Shown here in pieces: positions 1 through 11,550 of a stretch of DNA of 64,000 bases. Source of the DNA: Amphiduros pacificus (taxonomy: Eukaryota; Annelida; Polychaeta; Phyllodocida; Hesionidae); assembly GCA_949316495.1 (NCBI GenBank), contig OX439005.1:43522682-43586681 (forward strand), in the 5' to 3' direction. Below the pieces are notes generated by a model. The model saw only the letters and a program-made list of their open reading frames with translations. It had not been told where the DNA came from and searched no databases. Made by a program: the position numbers and the translations under genes. Within the stretch, counting starts at the first letter, position 1. Every line of letters begins with the position of its first letter.

Positions 1-216
1 GACCACGATGGCTGGTATCATGAGGGACACGTGAAGTGTAACCATCAATACAGATACGTCTTGCTGGACTTTTTTCAAAATGTTTGGTTCCACTTGGCCA
101 CATTTTATAAATTGTTCTGAGACATTTTGCCACTGAGGTATATTATAAAACACTCCACTTGCACGTATGTTGGGCTCAAGGTAGTAGTTTCCAAAGGATA
201 TTTTGGAATATAAGTA

Positions 217-1580
217 TTGTTGAATTATGTAAATCGAGGATACATATGCGACCTTGAAGAGGAAAACTGTTGGTTCAACAGTAATCAATCGTTGAACCTG
301 TCTGGTGCGCAAAGGGTTGTTTCCGGATCCCCCCATCAACCAGGCATCTTCTTGGGGCTCTGTCATTGTCTGCTTGAAAGATACATTGAAAAATACATAG
401 AAAAATACATAGAAAAATACATAGAAAAAGTTTGACATGTGGCAAGTGATATAGCTTTTGTTCTATGGTAACTTAATTGTCTTCCGATAAGGTAATGTGG
501 CGTGGTTGCAAAGCCTGATGTAATGTCCATAATCCAGAAATTATATATATATCATTCGTTTTCTCTATGTGTATATTAATATATAGTCTCCCATGTCTGA
601 CACATTACTAACCAAAGTATGGGTTCTATCCTAAAATCTGGCATAAGACTTTTTATGTATACTTCTTAGGGAGAAATAATCCAAAATATTGTGCACAAAT
701 TTAAAAAGTATTTTTAAAGAATTTGTCATGAATTTTTCAAATCATTCTATTTCAATATCAAGAATGGTGATGCTTTAATTCTTTATCATATTTCTTTTTA
801 TATTAACACACGATTTTCCTAAAATATATGTTCATAATTCATTAATCGTCATGTATGTTAATTCACGACAATCTGGTACTTCAACTCTGTCAGAGATTAA
901 CGTGTTCAAATTTCCAAATCGATATCAGTCTGTTTATGTATCTTATGATTGGTTTCGTTAGCTATACGAAACCACTGCAATGCGATGGTTTGAAAAGTTG
1001 GAGGGTTTGAAAAGTTGGATGTTAATGTTGGTTTGAAAAGTTGGATATCTATGTGGAGGCAAACGTTAAATCATCATCTTGTCCAACAATACCCTCACTG
1101 ATAAATATTGTGATCCCCAAATGCTTTTGTGACTGTATTCCTCTATTTCATGAAATAAAATAATTCATATAGCATTTTTTAAATAATAATAAAAAATATA
1201 TATATTATTCAACATTTTTGTCAAATGTCAGAAAATTTTTGGCTTGGCTTGCAAGATTTTATCTAACTTTCAAAATTATTGCATTTCAATTTGGTTTCCT
1301 TTTATATTGATTTGCAAATCCTACGCGAACTTGCTCTTTTTTGAAAATAAACATGAAAATCTCAAGGGATTATTGTTTGATCTGCAATATCCCCCACTAA
1401 CTGAAACACAAACGTTCAGAACGTTTGAAAACATTGGCAATATCATTCTTGATTAATAAAAAAATCAATTCAAACATTTAATTAAGATTATCATATAATT
1501 AATGTAAAATAAGGATACGTATGCGACCTTAAAGAGGAGAGCTGTTAATCCATCAGTGATTAATCGTTTGAACCAGAACC
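217..1580. repeat. AT-rich intergenic DNA with a 60-bp direct repeat
   Basis: Two similar blocks in the same orientation, about 236-300 and 1507-1570, share 'gatac.tatgcgacctt.aagagga' and a following 'atc.atcgtt.gaacc'. A 12-bp tandem repeat (unit tacatagaaaaa, about four copies) lies at 382-429, and a short 'ggtttgaaaagttgga' repeat at 985-1045. The paired blocks are probably pieces of an old interspersed element. I see no gene here; the short reading frames are AT-rich and without recognisable domains. Confidence 0.5.
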
Positions 1581-2274
1581 AGATATAACACTCTGGAATT
1601 CCAATAATATGCCATAAAAAGACTAACTGTGAAGCAAGATATCAGTGAAATGTATGTGCCAGACTGACCACGGGGACTGACCTATCACTGAAGTTGCATA
1701 TGCATAGAGTACATATACTGGAATGTGCATCTTAATTGTCCCAGATAATACTGACCTTTCTACAGCTGCCTCGCAGAATTGTCTCATGCACTTAGCATTG
1801 CTGGCGCTCCTTTCTCCGATCACAAGGTAATATGACGAGTCCAAGGTAAGGTAGAGTAGGTTGATTGGGAAAATTATGTGTACGTACTGAACAAAGAATA
1901 AAATACGATGAGAACAGTAAATAATGTGGTATAAAATGTCGACAAGAACAGTGCCTTTTTAGGTTACCGTTCGGTGTTCTATATTCTGACCTCTCTGGGA
2001 CTTCAATATTTAACCCTGTGAAACTTAATTTGCACAATCTTTTGTTCAATACACGTGATGACTGGCTGAATCAAATCAAATAAAACCTAAAGGAAACTTG
2101 TCAATAAAAACATTATGTGACGGGATTAACACAACATTTTTAATAGCTGAATACGTCTATGGATGAAATAGAACGATACGCCTGAAGGGGACAAAAATAG
2201 AAGTTCAACTTAATATGGCCAATGTTCTTGTAAGGTTTCATGAACCAGGCGCAATTTTAAACTGAAAAGCTTGG
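1581..2274. other. Unassigned intergenic stretch
   Basis: I see nothing assignable. The stretch may include the 3' untranslated part of the minus-strand LINE fragment that follows, but no tail or target duplication is visible. Confidence 0.3.
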
Positions 2275-3290
2275 TCAGTTATCTAGGGTAGACACCTCTG
2301 CTACATGCAGTATCGACATCTGATAAAAAGTCACAGAAAGAAACTCCATCACGTAATTCAATTCTTTTAACGTGACAGTATTGCATAAATTGTCATCACT
2401 AATACCTTCATACCATCTTTCACCCACGACACTTACATCAATATCATTATACAATTTATACTTGTGCCTTAACTGAATAAAGTTCATTCTCATTATTGAC
2501 ATTGGATTAAAAACAGACATCTTCGTCCCATTTCTTACAAGAGATGTTTTGCTATTTATACATCTTAAATAGAATTTGAGAAGTCGTTTTTCTAAACTTA
2601 TCTCAAGAGGCATACAATATGCCAACAATGGTATTATATATCTGTGTGTCATATAAGGAACTTTCCAGATAACCCTTTATGCTTTACACCATGCAATGCA
2701 TGCATCTGACACAGCCTTACTGGACAGTGACCACAATGAAGCACTATAAAATCTGCAACAATATATTTTAAAGTACATTTTTTACAAATGTACCTATATG
2801 ACCAAAAGCAGCCATAAATAATTGAAACTTTCCAAAAAGTACAAATTGAATATGATACAATGCAATTCTTATCTACTGTGGGTCCCAGATGTTTTGCTAT
2901 TGTTACATTACATAGGTCACTTCAATTTACTCTAATAATGGCATCTCTTAAAATACAGCCTCTTCCCTTGAAAATTAAAAATGGACTCTTTAGATAATAA
3001 AAAGCTTCATTAATTTCCCCTGCATTCTCTTAACATATTTTTACCCTTTTCCCTAATGCCTGTAAGCTTGGACCTAACAAACTCAGGTTGTCTGCATAGC
3101 CCAGACCTCCAACATATTGATGTCCCATATGACAACCAATACCACTTTTCATCAACCTGATAAACAGACCATCAATATATATAGAATATAAAATAGGAGA
3201 GAGTACACCACCCTGCTTAACACCATTTTTTACTGAAAAAGAACCAGATTTACATGATTTCCATTTTACCTGTAAAAGTATACATATGTA
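2275..3290 (-). mobile_element. Decayed LINE fragment (reverse transcriptase and C-terminal region)
   Basis: Read on the minus strand, 3290 down to about 3040 encodes recognisable non-LTR reverse transcriptase motifs: 'VKNGVKQGGVLSPILFSIYI' (palm block with QGxxxSP), followed by 'GLGYADNLSLLGPS', where the catalytic YADD box reads YADN. Further downstream the frame is broken; 2652-2275 holds a 120-codon stretch (YIIPLLAYCMPLEISLEKRL and on) resembling the domain after the RT in molluscan and other invertebrate LINEs. The endonuclease and 5' half are missing. Several frame breaks and the altered active site show it is long dead. The family is a CR1/L2/Jockey-like non-LTR element; I cannot fix the clade. 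Confidence 0.82.
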
Positions 3291-3299
3291 TTACTATTG

Positions 3300-4130
3300 C
3301 CTATCACCTTCATGAAAGCTTTAAATTGTTCTCATTCTGTCATAGCCAACTGTGACATGCATATATGTCAACTTTATTTTTTTAGCCCAAACAGTGTCAC
3401 AAATTGGGTATCAATTATTTATCAAATTAGCACTACAATCCCAGCATAGGCGGGATTTAATATTGGGCGTATGATAATAATGGTGTCTTCTTTTGGCTGA
3501 CATAGGCTAACAATGAGTTTATGCCATGGGCTAGTCTGTTCACACATACTACAGCTCTCCTTTTGTCCCTGAATTGGGCCCCAGTACATGCCTTACAAAA
3601 GTACATGTTTGTACACTTCTTAACGATAGAGTTTTATGAGAATATTTACAGCCAAATCCAGATAATGAATAAATAGAGTGGTTTACATCATCATGTAACC
3701 ATTAAATTATGTCTTTGGTTGGTACATACACGTTGTCCAAGGGTTTGTGCTCTGCTGTATAATATATGGTTTGTTTCAATCTCAAAAATCGACATGCTAT
3801 GTGAAAGTGCAACAACGTACAGTAGGCAAACTGTGATGACGAAGAGCGGTATTAAACCTCCATAACATATGTAAAAAAATCCACAATATTAATTCACATT
3901 GGTGCACCTGACAGCCCTCGTCGTCATAACAGGAAGCTTGAAATAGGGCCACCTTCCTCACCTATGATATACGCTCTTATTCGATTCAACTCTTTTTGAG
4001 TACTTTGTCTAAAACAAATGTTATGTATGATTTATGTAAATTGCATCAACAATATTTCAAGATTGCAAAAAAGGATTGTTCATGTGGATATTGTGTAAGG
4101 TTTTAGGATTAACATAATTACACCACCTAT
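3300..4130. other. Gene-free stretch
   Basis: Ordinary AT-rich sequence; no reading frame, RNA or repeat that I can support. Confidence 0.3.
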
Positions 4131-4136
4131 GAGTAT

Positions 4137-4785
4137 ACACCATGAAAATACACCATGAAAATACACCATGAAAATACAGTGCGTAGCCCTATATGACCAA
4201 GTGCGTAGCCCTATATGACCAAGTGTGTAGCCCTATATGACCAAGTGCGTAGCCCTATATGGCCAAGTGTGTAGCCCTATATGACCAAGTGCGTAGCCCT
4301 ATATGACCAAGTGTGTAGCCCGATATAACCAAGTGTGTAGCCCTATATGACCAGATGTGTAGCCCGATATAACCAAGTGTGTAGTAGCCCTATATGACCA
4401 AGTGTGTAGCCCTACATGACCAGGTGTGTAGCCCTATATAACCAGTAGGCCACGGGCCGTGGTGCAGTTGGTTAGAGCGCCAGCTTATTAGCACCAGTTC
4501 CTCTGTGGTGATCCAAAGGTCGTGGGTTCGAACCCCGGCCGTGCCGAGATTGAACTCATGACACAATTTCCCACATGAGCTGAGGCCCGTGCCGTTGTCC
4601 TTGTAAATCTGTGACCGGGTGGGTTGTCATGTCAAGGACCTGCGACATGACAATTCAGTGAGGCAGCACTATATCTGCTACAAGTAGGTCTCATCACGAA
4701 ATAACTGAAATAATGTTGAAAGTGATGTAAAACCCCAAACAAACAAACAAACCTATATAACCAAGTGTGTAGCCCTATATGACCA
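4137..4785. repeat. 22-bp minisatellite split by a SINE
   Basis: Three 13-bp units (acaccatgaaaat) at 4137-4175 run into about thirteen 22-bp units of the type gtgygtagccctatatgacc. Twelve lie before and one after a SINE that landed inside the array (4445-4751). Units differ at a few positions (cgtag/tgtag, ccctatatgacc/cccgatataacc), so the array predates the SINE and was diversifying. Confidence 0.9.
4445..4751 (+). mobile_element. tRNA-headed SINE, full length, copy 1
   Basis: The head carries RNA polymerase III promoter boxes: A box region 'gtggtgcagttggttagagc' and B box 'ggtcgtgggttcgaacccc'. A central block (gtgaccgggtgggttgtcat...) and a 3' block (agtaggtctcatcacgaaat) follow, ending in a (caaa)n tail. 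The 12-bp target duplication cctatataacca flanks it at 4433-4444 and 4752-4763 and is perfect, so the insertion is fairly recent. The tail resembles molluscan V-SINE/RUDI-type elements; I state this from memory of the family. Copies 2 and 3 lie at 23.4 kb and 27.5 kb. Confidence 0.92.
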
Positions 4786-5440
4786 AGGTTGTCAGCTGCC
4801 GTACTGACGTCAGTGAGGTCACACAAGGTTTCAATTATTTTACTGGTAAAAGTTATTTGATAAAACAGCAATATTTGATAAAACAATAATTAAAATGTGC
4901 AAAAAAGGTATTTGCCAATTATTGTCATTGTTTAGGTTATAAAGTGAGCACGACAATATAGTTGTTCAAAATGAGCTTAGGACTGACCATTAATCATCCA
5001 TTTCTGAAAGAATATTTCTGATTCTATTGTGAAAGGCTATAGTATCAAAATATTTTTTGATCAGCAATATTTCCTACCAATATTTGCTTTCATCCTTCCT
5101 GAATTATTAATCATCAGTCCCTAATGACTTTGTAATTTATAAAAATAGACAGACAAACGGGTATGGTTGTAAAAATTTGTTGTGGTCTCAAATAAATCGG
5201 AGATGTGCATGGCCATGTGTTCACCAACTTCTTGGCGCCAACAATGCCCTACTGGGCAGGACTATGTGGGCGACATCTAGCAGCTCCCAAGATTTAACAC
5301 ACCTATAAGGATCCCTTATATCGAGATTAGAGATCCACTACTTATTGATTTGGCCAAATGATAATTCGATACAGCTCATCATTGGTCAGATTCATATGAA
5401 TGCAAATTAAACAGTAACCAGTTCATCATCAAGAGTAAGA
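4786..5440. other. Gene-free stretch
   Basis: AT-rich, no supported feature. The block around 5220-5310 (gcgccaacaatgccctactgg) is more complex but has no assignable identity. Confidence 0.3.
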
Positions 5441-6000
5441 GTAAGTAAGAAGTGTATTTATTTAGCAATCTAAACGATTGAAGACTTACAATAATACAGA
5501 GTTAAAGTTAAAATACAAAGTTAGAATTACAAATACAAAGTTAAATTACAAAATACAAAGTTAAATTACAAAATACAAGGTTAAATTACAAAATACAAAG
5601 TTAAATTACAAAATACAAATATAAGGTACTATTACTAAATGGCAAATATTACAAATACAAGTCAATGCATGTATAAATTAAACAAATAATGGGTTCTGTA
5701 AGTGTGATGATGCGTATATAATGAAACTTCCCATGGCTCTGTTTGTCCTTACTTGTGGAACTTCATACTTGTATTGTGACCTTAGGTCGTGTGTATAGTC
5801 TTTAGTGTCTGGAAGCAGGTGATGGATCTTATGGTTTTCATTTTGCATTTTTTCAAAGTATGTTTTACACAATAACACTCTTCTTACTGAAAGTCTATCT
5901 AGGTTGCTAACAGAAATGGCTTCATCATAGTCCAATGTGGGATACATAATCTTGAGTGCTCGTTTCAATGGAAGAAACTTCGACCTCAAGACCTCTACCT
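5440..6000 (-). mobile_element. LINE 3' end with period-17-19 tail
   Basis: The minus strand from about 6000 to 5678 encodes ~105 residues typical of the last part of CR1/Jockey-like LINE ORF2, including 'LSVRRVLLCKTYFEKMQ', 'HHLLPDTKDY', 'YKYEVPQVRTNRAMGSFI' and a stop. Downstream on the same strand (5630-5495) is a tandem tail of tttgtattttgtaattta-like units, the kind of simple-repeat 3' end such LINEs carry. The 5' part is missing: at ~6000 the sequence switches to an unrelated interspersed repeat. The piece is a 5'-truncated or broken dead copy. Confidence 0.75.
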
Positions 6001-6044
6001 GGAGGCTGGGGCATGTTTCAATGGGGGAAGACGTCTGTTTTCTG

Positions 6045-6530
6045 TGTTTACAGGCAATTTTAATGAGATTTGGGATATGTGTAAATGATATGTGGTTATG
6101 AATCTGTGATACACAGAAGCTGTCACCCTGAAATCAACAGAAACGCCCATGCTGTGATAGTGTGTTTTGCAGAAAGTGCTGTGTAGTACTCTTACCAAAT
6201 CTTATGATTTAATTTTTTAGTAGAGGACTTTCAAAAAGCACAGAAAATTGTGTAGCGGAAATGAGAGGGGCAATATCATTTGATCACAATAACATTTGAT
6301 CACAAAGTTTAGGGTATAATCATTTATTATTATTAGTATGTAAGTTGAAAGTACTTGAAAAATCTGAATTCCTGAAAGCTTTAAGGTCTGGAGTTCAAAT
6401 TCCTGTTTGTATTATCATGTCTGTAATGCAAAAAGATCCCTAACCACTATTCGAAAAGAGTAGGGCATAAAGTACCTGTGACAGGCTTCAATCTGACCTC
6501 ATATAGTTTAAACGGTGCTGAAAAGGTCGG
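6045..6530 (+). repeat. Unclassified interspersed repeat, copy A
   Basis: Shares ordered blocks with 21.66-22.4 kb, 23.85-24.25 kb and 52.38-52.87 kb: 'caattttaatgagatttggg', 'aaatgatatgtggttatgaa', 'tgttttgcagaaagtgctg', then 'taacatttgatcacaa.gtttagggtataa' and 'cgaaaagagtagggcataaag'. No protein-coding frame is shared. It is probably a non-autonomous element about 0.5 kb long. Its ends and any target duplication are not clear. Confidence 0.65.
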
Positions 6531-6539
6531 CAATACAAA

Positions 6540-7633
6540 CATATCAAATACTCCAATTAGCGTCACTTGAGTGAAACAACAGATGCATGTAATAAGTTAT
6601 TGGCTGGACTAGGAAACAACTAACATCTTTCTCAATCAAGCAAAGATCTCTTTCCATCAGGAAAATGAATAAAAGTCTATAAAGTACCTAAGACCGGTTG
6701 TTTGTAATTATCACTATATTACTCTTTAATGGAACAGACTATTTGAATACCTCAAATGTTTATCCGTTTATACACTTTTGATGTTGATAAATGGTGGTCC
6801 ATTTTTTGGCAAATGTCTCTGTTGTGGTAAAAAAACCATACAGTATATTTCCCATGTTTCTTCACAGTTCCGCGTGAAATATGAACTATCCCAATTGTGT
6901 TACAATTGAGCTTCACGGATGCCGATTTTGACGCGACTGTATTCTACCGGGCCACGTGTTTTCGCAATAAGATATCCACCATGTTAATCAGTGGGGCAGA
7001 ATAAATGACATCTGTCTCATAGATGTTCCTTTGTATTTGTTCAAAATAACATAGCAGAAACACAGGGGTTATGACACTGTCGCGCATTTATATATATATA
7101 TATAAGTTTAACATTTAAAGAATCAGCCATGCTGAGCTTGGGAATGACACACTGCTTTTATATTTAACAAATAAAAACATGGAAGAATTTAATCATACCT
7201 AAATATACACTGAGATGCTTGTACGTATGATTATTATTGGATACACTCCTCTGCTTATCAACTAGAAATGTATTGTAGTACTTTGTGCATTCTACTTTTT
7301 TATATATTTAGGTCCAGTGCCGAATTGATGTTGACCGCTGGAATTGGGATACTTCATGCTTCGCTTGAGTCGGTTTATCGTGTGCATCCCTCAACCATCT
7401 CCACAAAAACAATCAGCCAAAATGGAAAGCTTTCTTCATTTGCGAGACATTCTATCCACTATTAAGTTGTAAGTTTGCTCAACATTTTTTTCAAATTAAA
7501 TATTTGATTAAAAAACTTCCATTTTGATTAAAATACAACGTGATGCAAGATATGAGTAATTGGTTTGATTTGTTGAAGTGCGTGAGAAGAAACCTACCAG
7601 GCTCCATCTATTATTGCAAAAATCAAGACAAAG
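6540..7633. other. 5' flank of the first SLC46 gene
   Basis: No convincing gene. A stretch at about 7311-7464 is bounded by an acceptor-like 'tatatatttag' and a donor-like 'gtaagt' (7467), so it could be a non-coding 5' exon of the transporter gene. That is only a suggestion; no TATA box or initiator can be assigned. Confidence 0.25.
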
Positions 7634-8792
7634 ATGGACGACAATCAGGAGAAGAAGAATGCTGATAACGAGGAACTACCACTGAACCCAAGCAAGGAGG
7701 CAGAGAGAGCAGCCAATCAGCGGCGCTTATGGCGGCGAGAATGGACCAGCAGACTTGCTTTCTTGCTCTTCTTCACTGTTGACCTGTTAATGGTGCCTTA
7801 TCTGGCCCAATATGTCATGTATAGGACCGCAGTTGCCCTCAATAAATCGGATGTGCACTCCGTGGGCGAGCAGCATGTGATGTGCCAAACAAGTGCGAAC
7901 CACAGTAGCAGTGCCACGGCCCAGTCAGAGTGGACGCTGGTTCAGAACGAGGCTGGGGAGTACATCCGGTACCTTAATGTTGCCGAACTCCTGCCTACCT
8001 TTGTGGCTGCTATTCTCTTGGGAAGCTGCAGTGATGTTTCCGGAAGACGGAAACCGTTGCTCTGGCTGCCTGCCCTAGGAAACGTGCTTTATGCTATTAC
8101 TTTGGTGTTAGATTTCTACTTCACTCTTCCAACTTTGACAGTTTTGTATGTTGGTGCTTTTCTGTCTGGGATATCCGGCGGAAATGCGACCTTCACATCA
8201 GGAGGAGCCTCCTTATTGGCTGATACCTCCAGTAAAGAGGACAGATCTAAGCAGATGGCCACTTTAGAAATGTGCTCAGCCGTAGCCATGGGGACAAGCA
8301 ATATCGCTGCAGGGTACTGGATAAACATTTATGGTTTTGAGGGAGCAAGTTGGTTCATATTCGGAACATCAATATTGGCATTTTTGTTATGTCTATTTGT
8401 TGAAGAAACCTCCTCTCCCCAAAATATCACCTGGTCGGTCTACACCAAGAATATGAAGGAAACATTCAGTGTTTGTGCCCTCTCCCCTAAACTATTGAAC
8501 ATAATTGTATTATATATCATTAGCACAGGGGTATACACCTTCATTCAGATAAGTCACGAGAGAATATACGTCTTATATCTGGAGACCGCCCCTCTGTGCC
8601 TGGATAATATTATGATAGGTTGGTGGTTGTTCGCCCAGGGGGCGCTGGTGGCTGTGGGTACCTACTTCCTGTCCAGAGGAGCCAGCGTTATGAAGATAGG
8701 CGACTTTGGAATGGCCTACATCGGTTACTTCTCCAGAGCCGCCGCCTCCCTCTGTCTTATATTTGCCACAAATTACATCATCACATTTGCAG
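7634..8792 (+). CDS. SLC46-family transporter 1, exon 1 (PCFT/TSCOT-like)
   Basis: First coding exon of a major-facilitator transporter; with exons 2-4 (9768-9851, 11494-11650, 11842-11935) it encodes 497 residues, normal for SLC46. Seen: a charged cytosolic N-terminus (1-38); TM1 at about 40-62 (LAFLLFFTVDLLMVPYLAQY); a luminal/extracellular loop with Cys84 and N-glycosylation sequons NKS (70) and NHS (89); the loop 2-3 motif GSCSDVSGRRK (130-140), equivalent to the DxxGRR motif of human PCFT; then regular hydrophobic segments. Cys322 (APLCLDN) probably pairs with Cys84, as C66-C298 do in human PCFT. The family moves folates or other organic anions with protons across plasma or lysosomal membranes; the substrate here is unknown. 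ATG 7634 is the first in frame. The exon ends AG|gtaacg in phase 1. Confidence 0.9.
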
Positions 8793-9767
8793 GTAACGTG
8801 TAATTTCATAATAATTTACTATTTGGAGTTGTATGACACCTTCATATCCTGATATGAGTGGTTCCAAATATTCGTCTTTTGGGAACTATTTAGATAATCG
8901 GTCAATTCATGTATATTATTTTTTACAAACACATAATAAAGATGTTGGAGTATATATTTAAAGGTCGGAAAAGTGACCTAGTTTAGAACATCAATATTTG
9001 AGCTCATGACAGCCTTAAAGTATTTGCAAAGTGTTTACCATAACCAAAGTCAAAATGAAAAATATAAAAAATGAAAAATATAAAAAAATGAAAAATCTAA
9101 ATTGAGAAATATAAATAACAAAAGCTCAAAGTTGTAATTAATTTGGTATCAGAACCTTTTTAAGAAGACAATATCAGAATGGTAAATGGTCTCAAAATCA
9201 AAAGGCATTTAAAAAATGCATACTGCAGATTGCTTCGAAGTGTATCTCCGAGTTAGTGTAAAAAGTGAAAAAACAAACAATTGCCTGAGCATCTTCGGTG
9301 TTGAAATGGGTCATTCTGTGCCAATTTCATCAAAATATGGTTCTTAGGTTCTGATATCTCGTGGGCACTGAGAGTATCTTCCCCCATTAGGAAGAGACAA
9401 TGGTGCCATCTGGTGGATTTTCGGAGCCCCTGACATAATTTTTAAAAAGATCCGATTTAATGGTGCTTAAACCTATTCAAATATTCTGAAAGAAGTGGGA
9501 AGCTTTAATGAATGTTTAAATACTATTTACAACAGATGACAGCAGAGACTATTATTGAGCATATTTTATAAACGGATTGGTAAATAATATGATGTGATAC
9601 TATATAAACGAATTTTAGCCACGGTATTGATTTAAAAAAGTAGAAATAATAATGAGGTAAATAAGATAAGTAATTGCTCTATTCTTTCAGATTTGAAATA
9701 TTTGCAGGGAATGTATAAGAGTACGATAAAAAGGTTTGATCATTGTACGTATTTGTTATAATTGCAG
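8793..9767 (+). other. Intron 1 of SLC46 gene 1
   Basis: GTAACG...TTGCAG intron of 975 bp, AT-rich. It contains A-rich simple sequence near 9055-9115 and a more complex block near 9290-9430 with a CTCF-like 'gccatctggtgg' (9405-9416). No coding sequence. Confidence 0.75.
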
Positions 9768-9851
9768 CATTGCCATTAATGGCTTTCCAGTTGTCGCCAA
9801 TGTATGCTATTCGATCCATGACATCCAAGCTGGTTTCCGAACACGCCCAAG
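9768..9851 (+). CDS. SLC46 gene 1, exon 2
   Basis: 84-nt exon encoding ALPLMAFQLSPMYAIRSMTS and KLVSEHAQ, bounded by ATTGCAG and AAG|gtaagt. It keeps phase 1 on both sides and has the same length as exon 2 of the second gene (22768-22851), with clear residue similarity (LPxMAFQLSP, SKLVSE). Confidence 0.9.
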
Positions 9852-9921
9852 GTAAGTACAACAATAATATTTCACCAAATACAGCTCGATATAATGTATG
9901 TATAATATGGGAATAGAACAC

Positions 9922-11550
9922 ACATGTTTGTTTATGTGTGGTGTGTTTCAGGTATCTTGTTTGGCATCATGCTGTGCTTCCAGGCCTTCATGGGACCTCA
10001 TGTTTGTTTACTGTATACAGAGAAAAATTCGCGCCTAGTTATTTTTGCGCCATGGCCGTTTTCGACAGGTTCGCGCCGTTTTATTTTCGCGAATTTCGGA
10101 TTTCTAGTACATAATATTATCACAAATTACGCTTTGCAGGTCCAGAACAGAAATAAACCATTCATCCATTTAACATGTATTACGCAATACGAGGTTGTCA
10201 TTTTAAAAAGCGGGAGTGACGGGGACAAGCTCTTATTTTTGGCACGAAAACAAATGGAGTGTATCAACTCGCATTGAAAAATTTAATATATTGCGCAACG
10301 ATGGATCCCTGGCTTCTCTTCGTGTTGCCACACATCAAATTTACCGTGTTCCGCACATCGAAAACGTAACACGATGTACGTGACGTCCTTGATCTTAGAA
10401 TATTTCTTTGTGTATTTTAAGCCAAAGATATTAATTATATCGCTTTTAATTATTATCGTTTATAGCACTCCATCGGCCGTAAATCATCGTGATAATATTG
10501 GGTAAATACCTTTATTTATCATTTAAAACGCAATTAAAATCAATCCATGTGTGAAAGCATTTCTGTCAAAAAGGGGAAGACACGACTCCAAGCAATGGAA
10601 ACAATGACGAAATGCAAAACTGTGAACGCTGATAATTGGAATCAGTGAGAACAAAGTCAAAACAAAGCGTTTGGAAATAATAGACCAAAAATATTGGGTA
10701 AATACCTTTATTTATCGTTTAAAACGCAATTAAAATCGATCCGGTAAATTCTGTGGCAAATCTGCAAAGTCACGTGGCCAATCGATCCGCTACGTCACGG
10801 ACATCATATTTACGTTTTACTTTTACTTCTATGTCCATTAAAATTATTATTTAATTATATCGCACAATTCAATTCTGCCCCTCTTCAATTTCGCGTCCAT
10901 TTAATTTCGCGAATGACGTCCTGGTGCGAATTAACGCGAAAATAAAAAGGTCGCGAAAATTTGTCTGTATACAGTATGTGTGGTGTGTTTCAGGTATCTT
11001 GTTTGGCGTCATGCTGTGCTTCCAGGCCTTCATGGCTTTCCTGGGACCTCATGTTTGTTTGTGTGGTGTGTTTCAGGTATCTTGTTTGGCATCATGCTGT
11101 GCTTCCAGGCCTTCATGGCCTTCCTGGGACCTCATGTTTGTTTGTGTGGTGTGTTTCAGGTATCTTGTTTGGCATCATGCTGTGCTTCCGGGCCTTCATG
11201 GCCTTCCTGGGACCTCATGTTTGTTTGTGTGGTGTGTTTCAGGTATCTTGTTTGGCATCATGCTGTGCTTCCAGGCCTTCATGGCCTTCCTGGGACCTCA
11301 TGTTTGTTTATATGTGGTGTGTTTCAGGTATCTTGTTTGGCATCATGCTGTGCTTCCGGGCCTTCATGGCCTTCCTGGGACCTCATGTTTGTTTGTGTGG
11401 TGTGTTTCAGGTATCTTGTTTGGCATCATGCTGTGCTTCCAGGCCTTCATGGCCTTCCTGGGACCTCATGTTTGTTTGTGTGGTGTGTTTCAGGTATCTT
11501 GTTTGGCGTCATGCTGTGCTTCCAGGCCTTCATGGCCTTCCTGGGACCTC
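9922..11550 (+). repeat. Eight-fold tandem array of the exon 3 acceptor and exon head
   Basis: An 83-bp unit (85 in one copy, 76 in the first) holds a pyrimidine/GT tract, 'gtgtggtgtgtttcag', and the first ~56 nt of exon 3 (gtatcttgtttggc...gggacct). Acceptor-adjacent positions (first base after AG) are 9952, 10994, 11077, 11160, 11243, 11328, 11411 and 11494. Only the last copy continues into the full exon. The units are nearly identical, so the array is young. Each junction TTTCAG|GTATCT reads both as an acceptor and as a donor-like sequence. Copies 1 and 2 are separated by an inverted-repeat element (10011-10974). Long reading frames across the array come from repetition, not from extra genes. 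Confidence 0.95.
10011..10974. mobile_element. 964-bp inverted-repeat DNA element with TA target duplication
   Basis: Both ends carry inverted repeats of about 24 bp starting CTGTATACAG (left CTGTATACAGAGAAAAATTC, right CTGTATACAGACAAATTTTC when reversed) followed by CGCG, with three mismatches. TA at 10009-10010 and 10975-10976 is the target duplication; removing the element and one TA restores the array sequence tttgtttatgtgtggtgtg exactly as seen at 9927-9945. Inside are a ~53-bp direct repeat (about 10495-10548 and 10690-10742) and many TCGCGAA-type words. There is no transposase frame, so it is non-autonomous; TA duplication suggests the Tc1/mariner superfamily. Confidence 0.9.

Noticed and set aside
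4449-4548. tRNA gene
   Set aside because: The A and B boxes belong to a SINE: the same unit, with body, (caaa)n tail and target duplications, occurs three times.
7893-8809. Overlapping frames on both strands inside SLC46 exon 1
   Set aside because: Shadows of the transporter reading frame.
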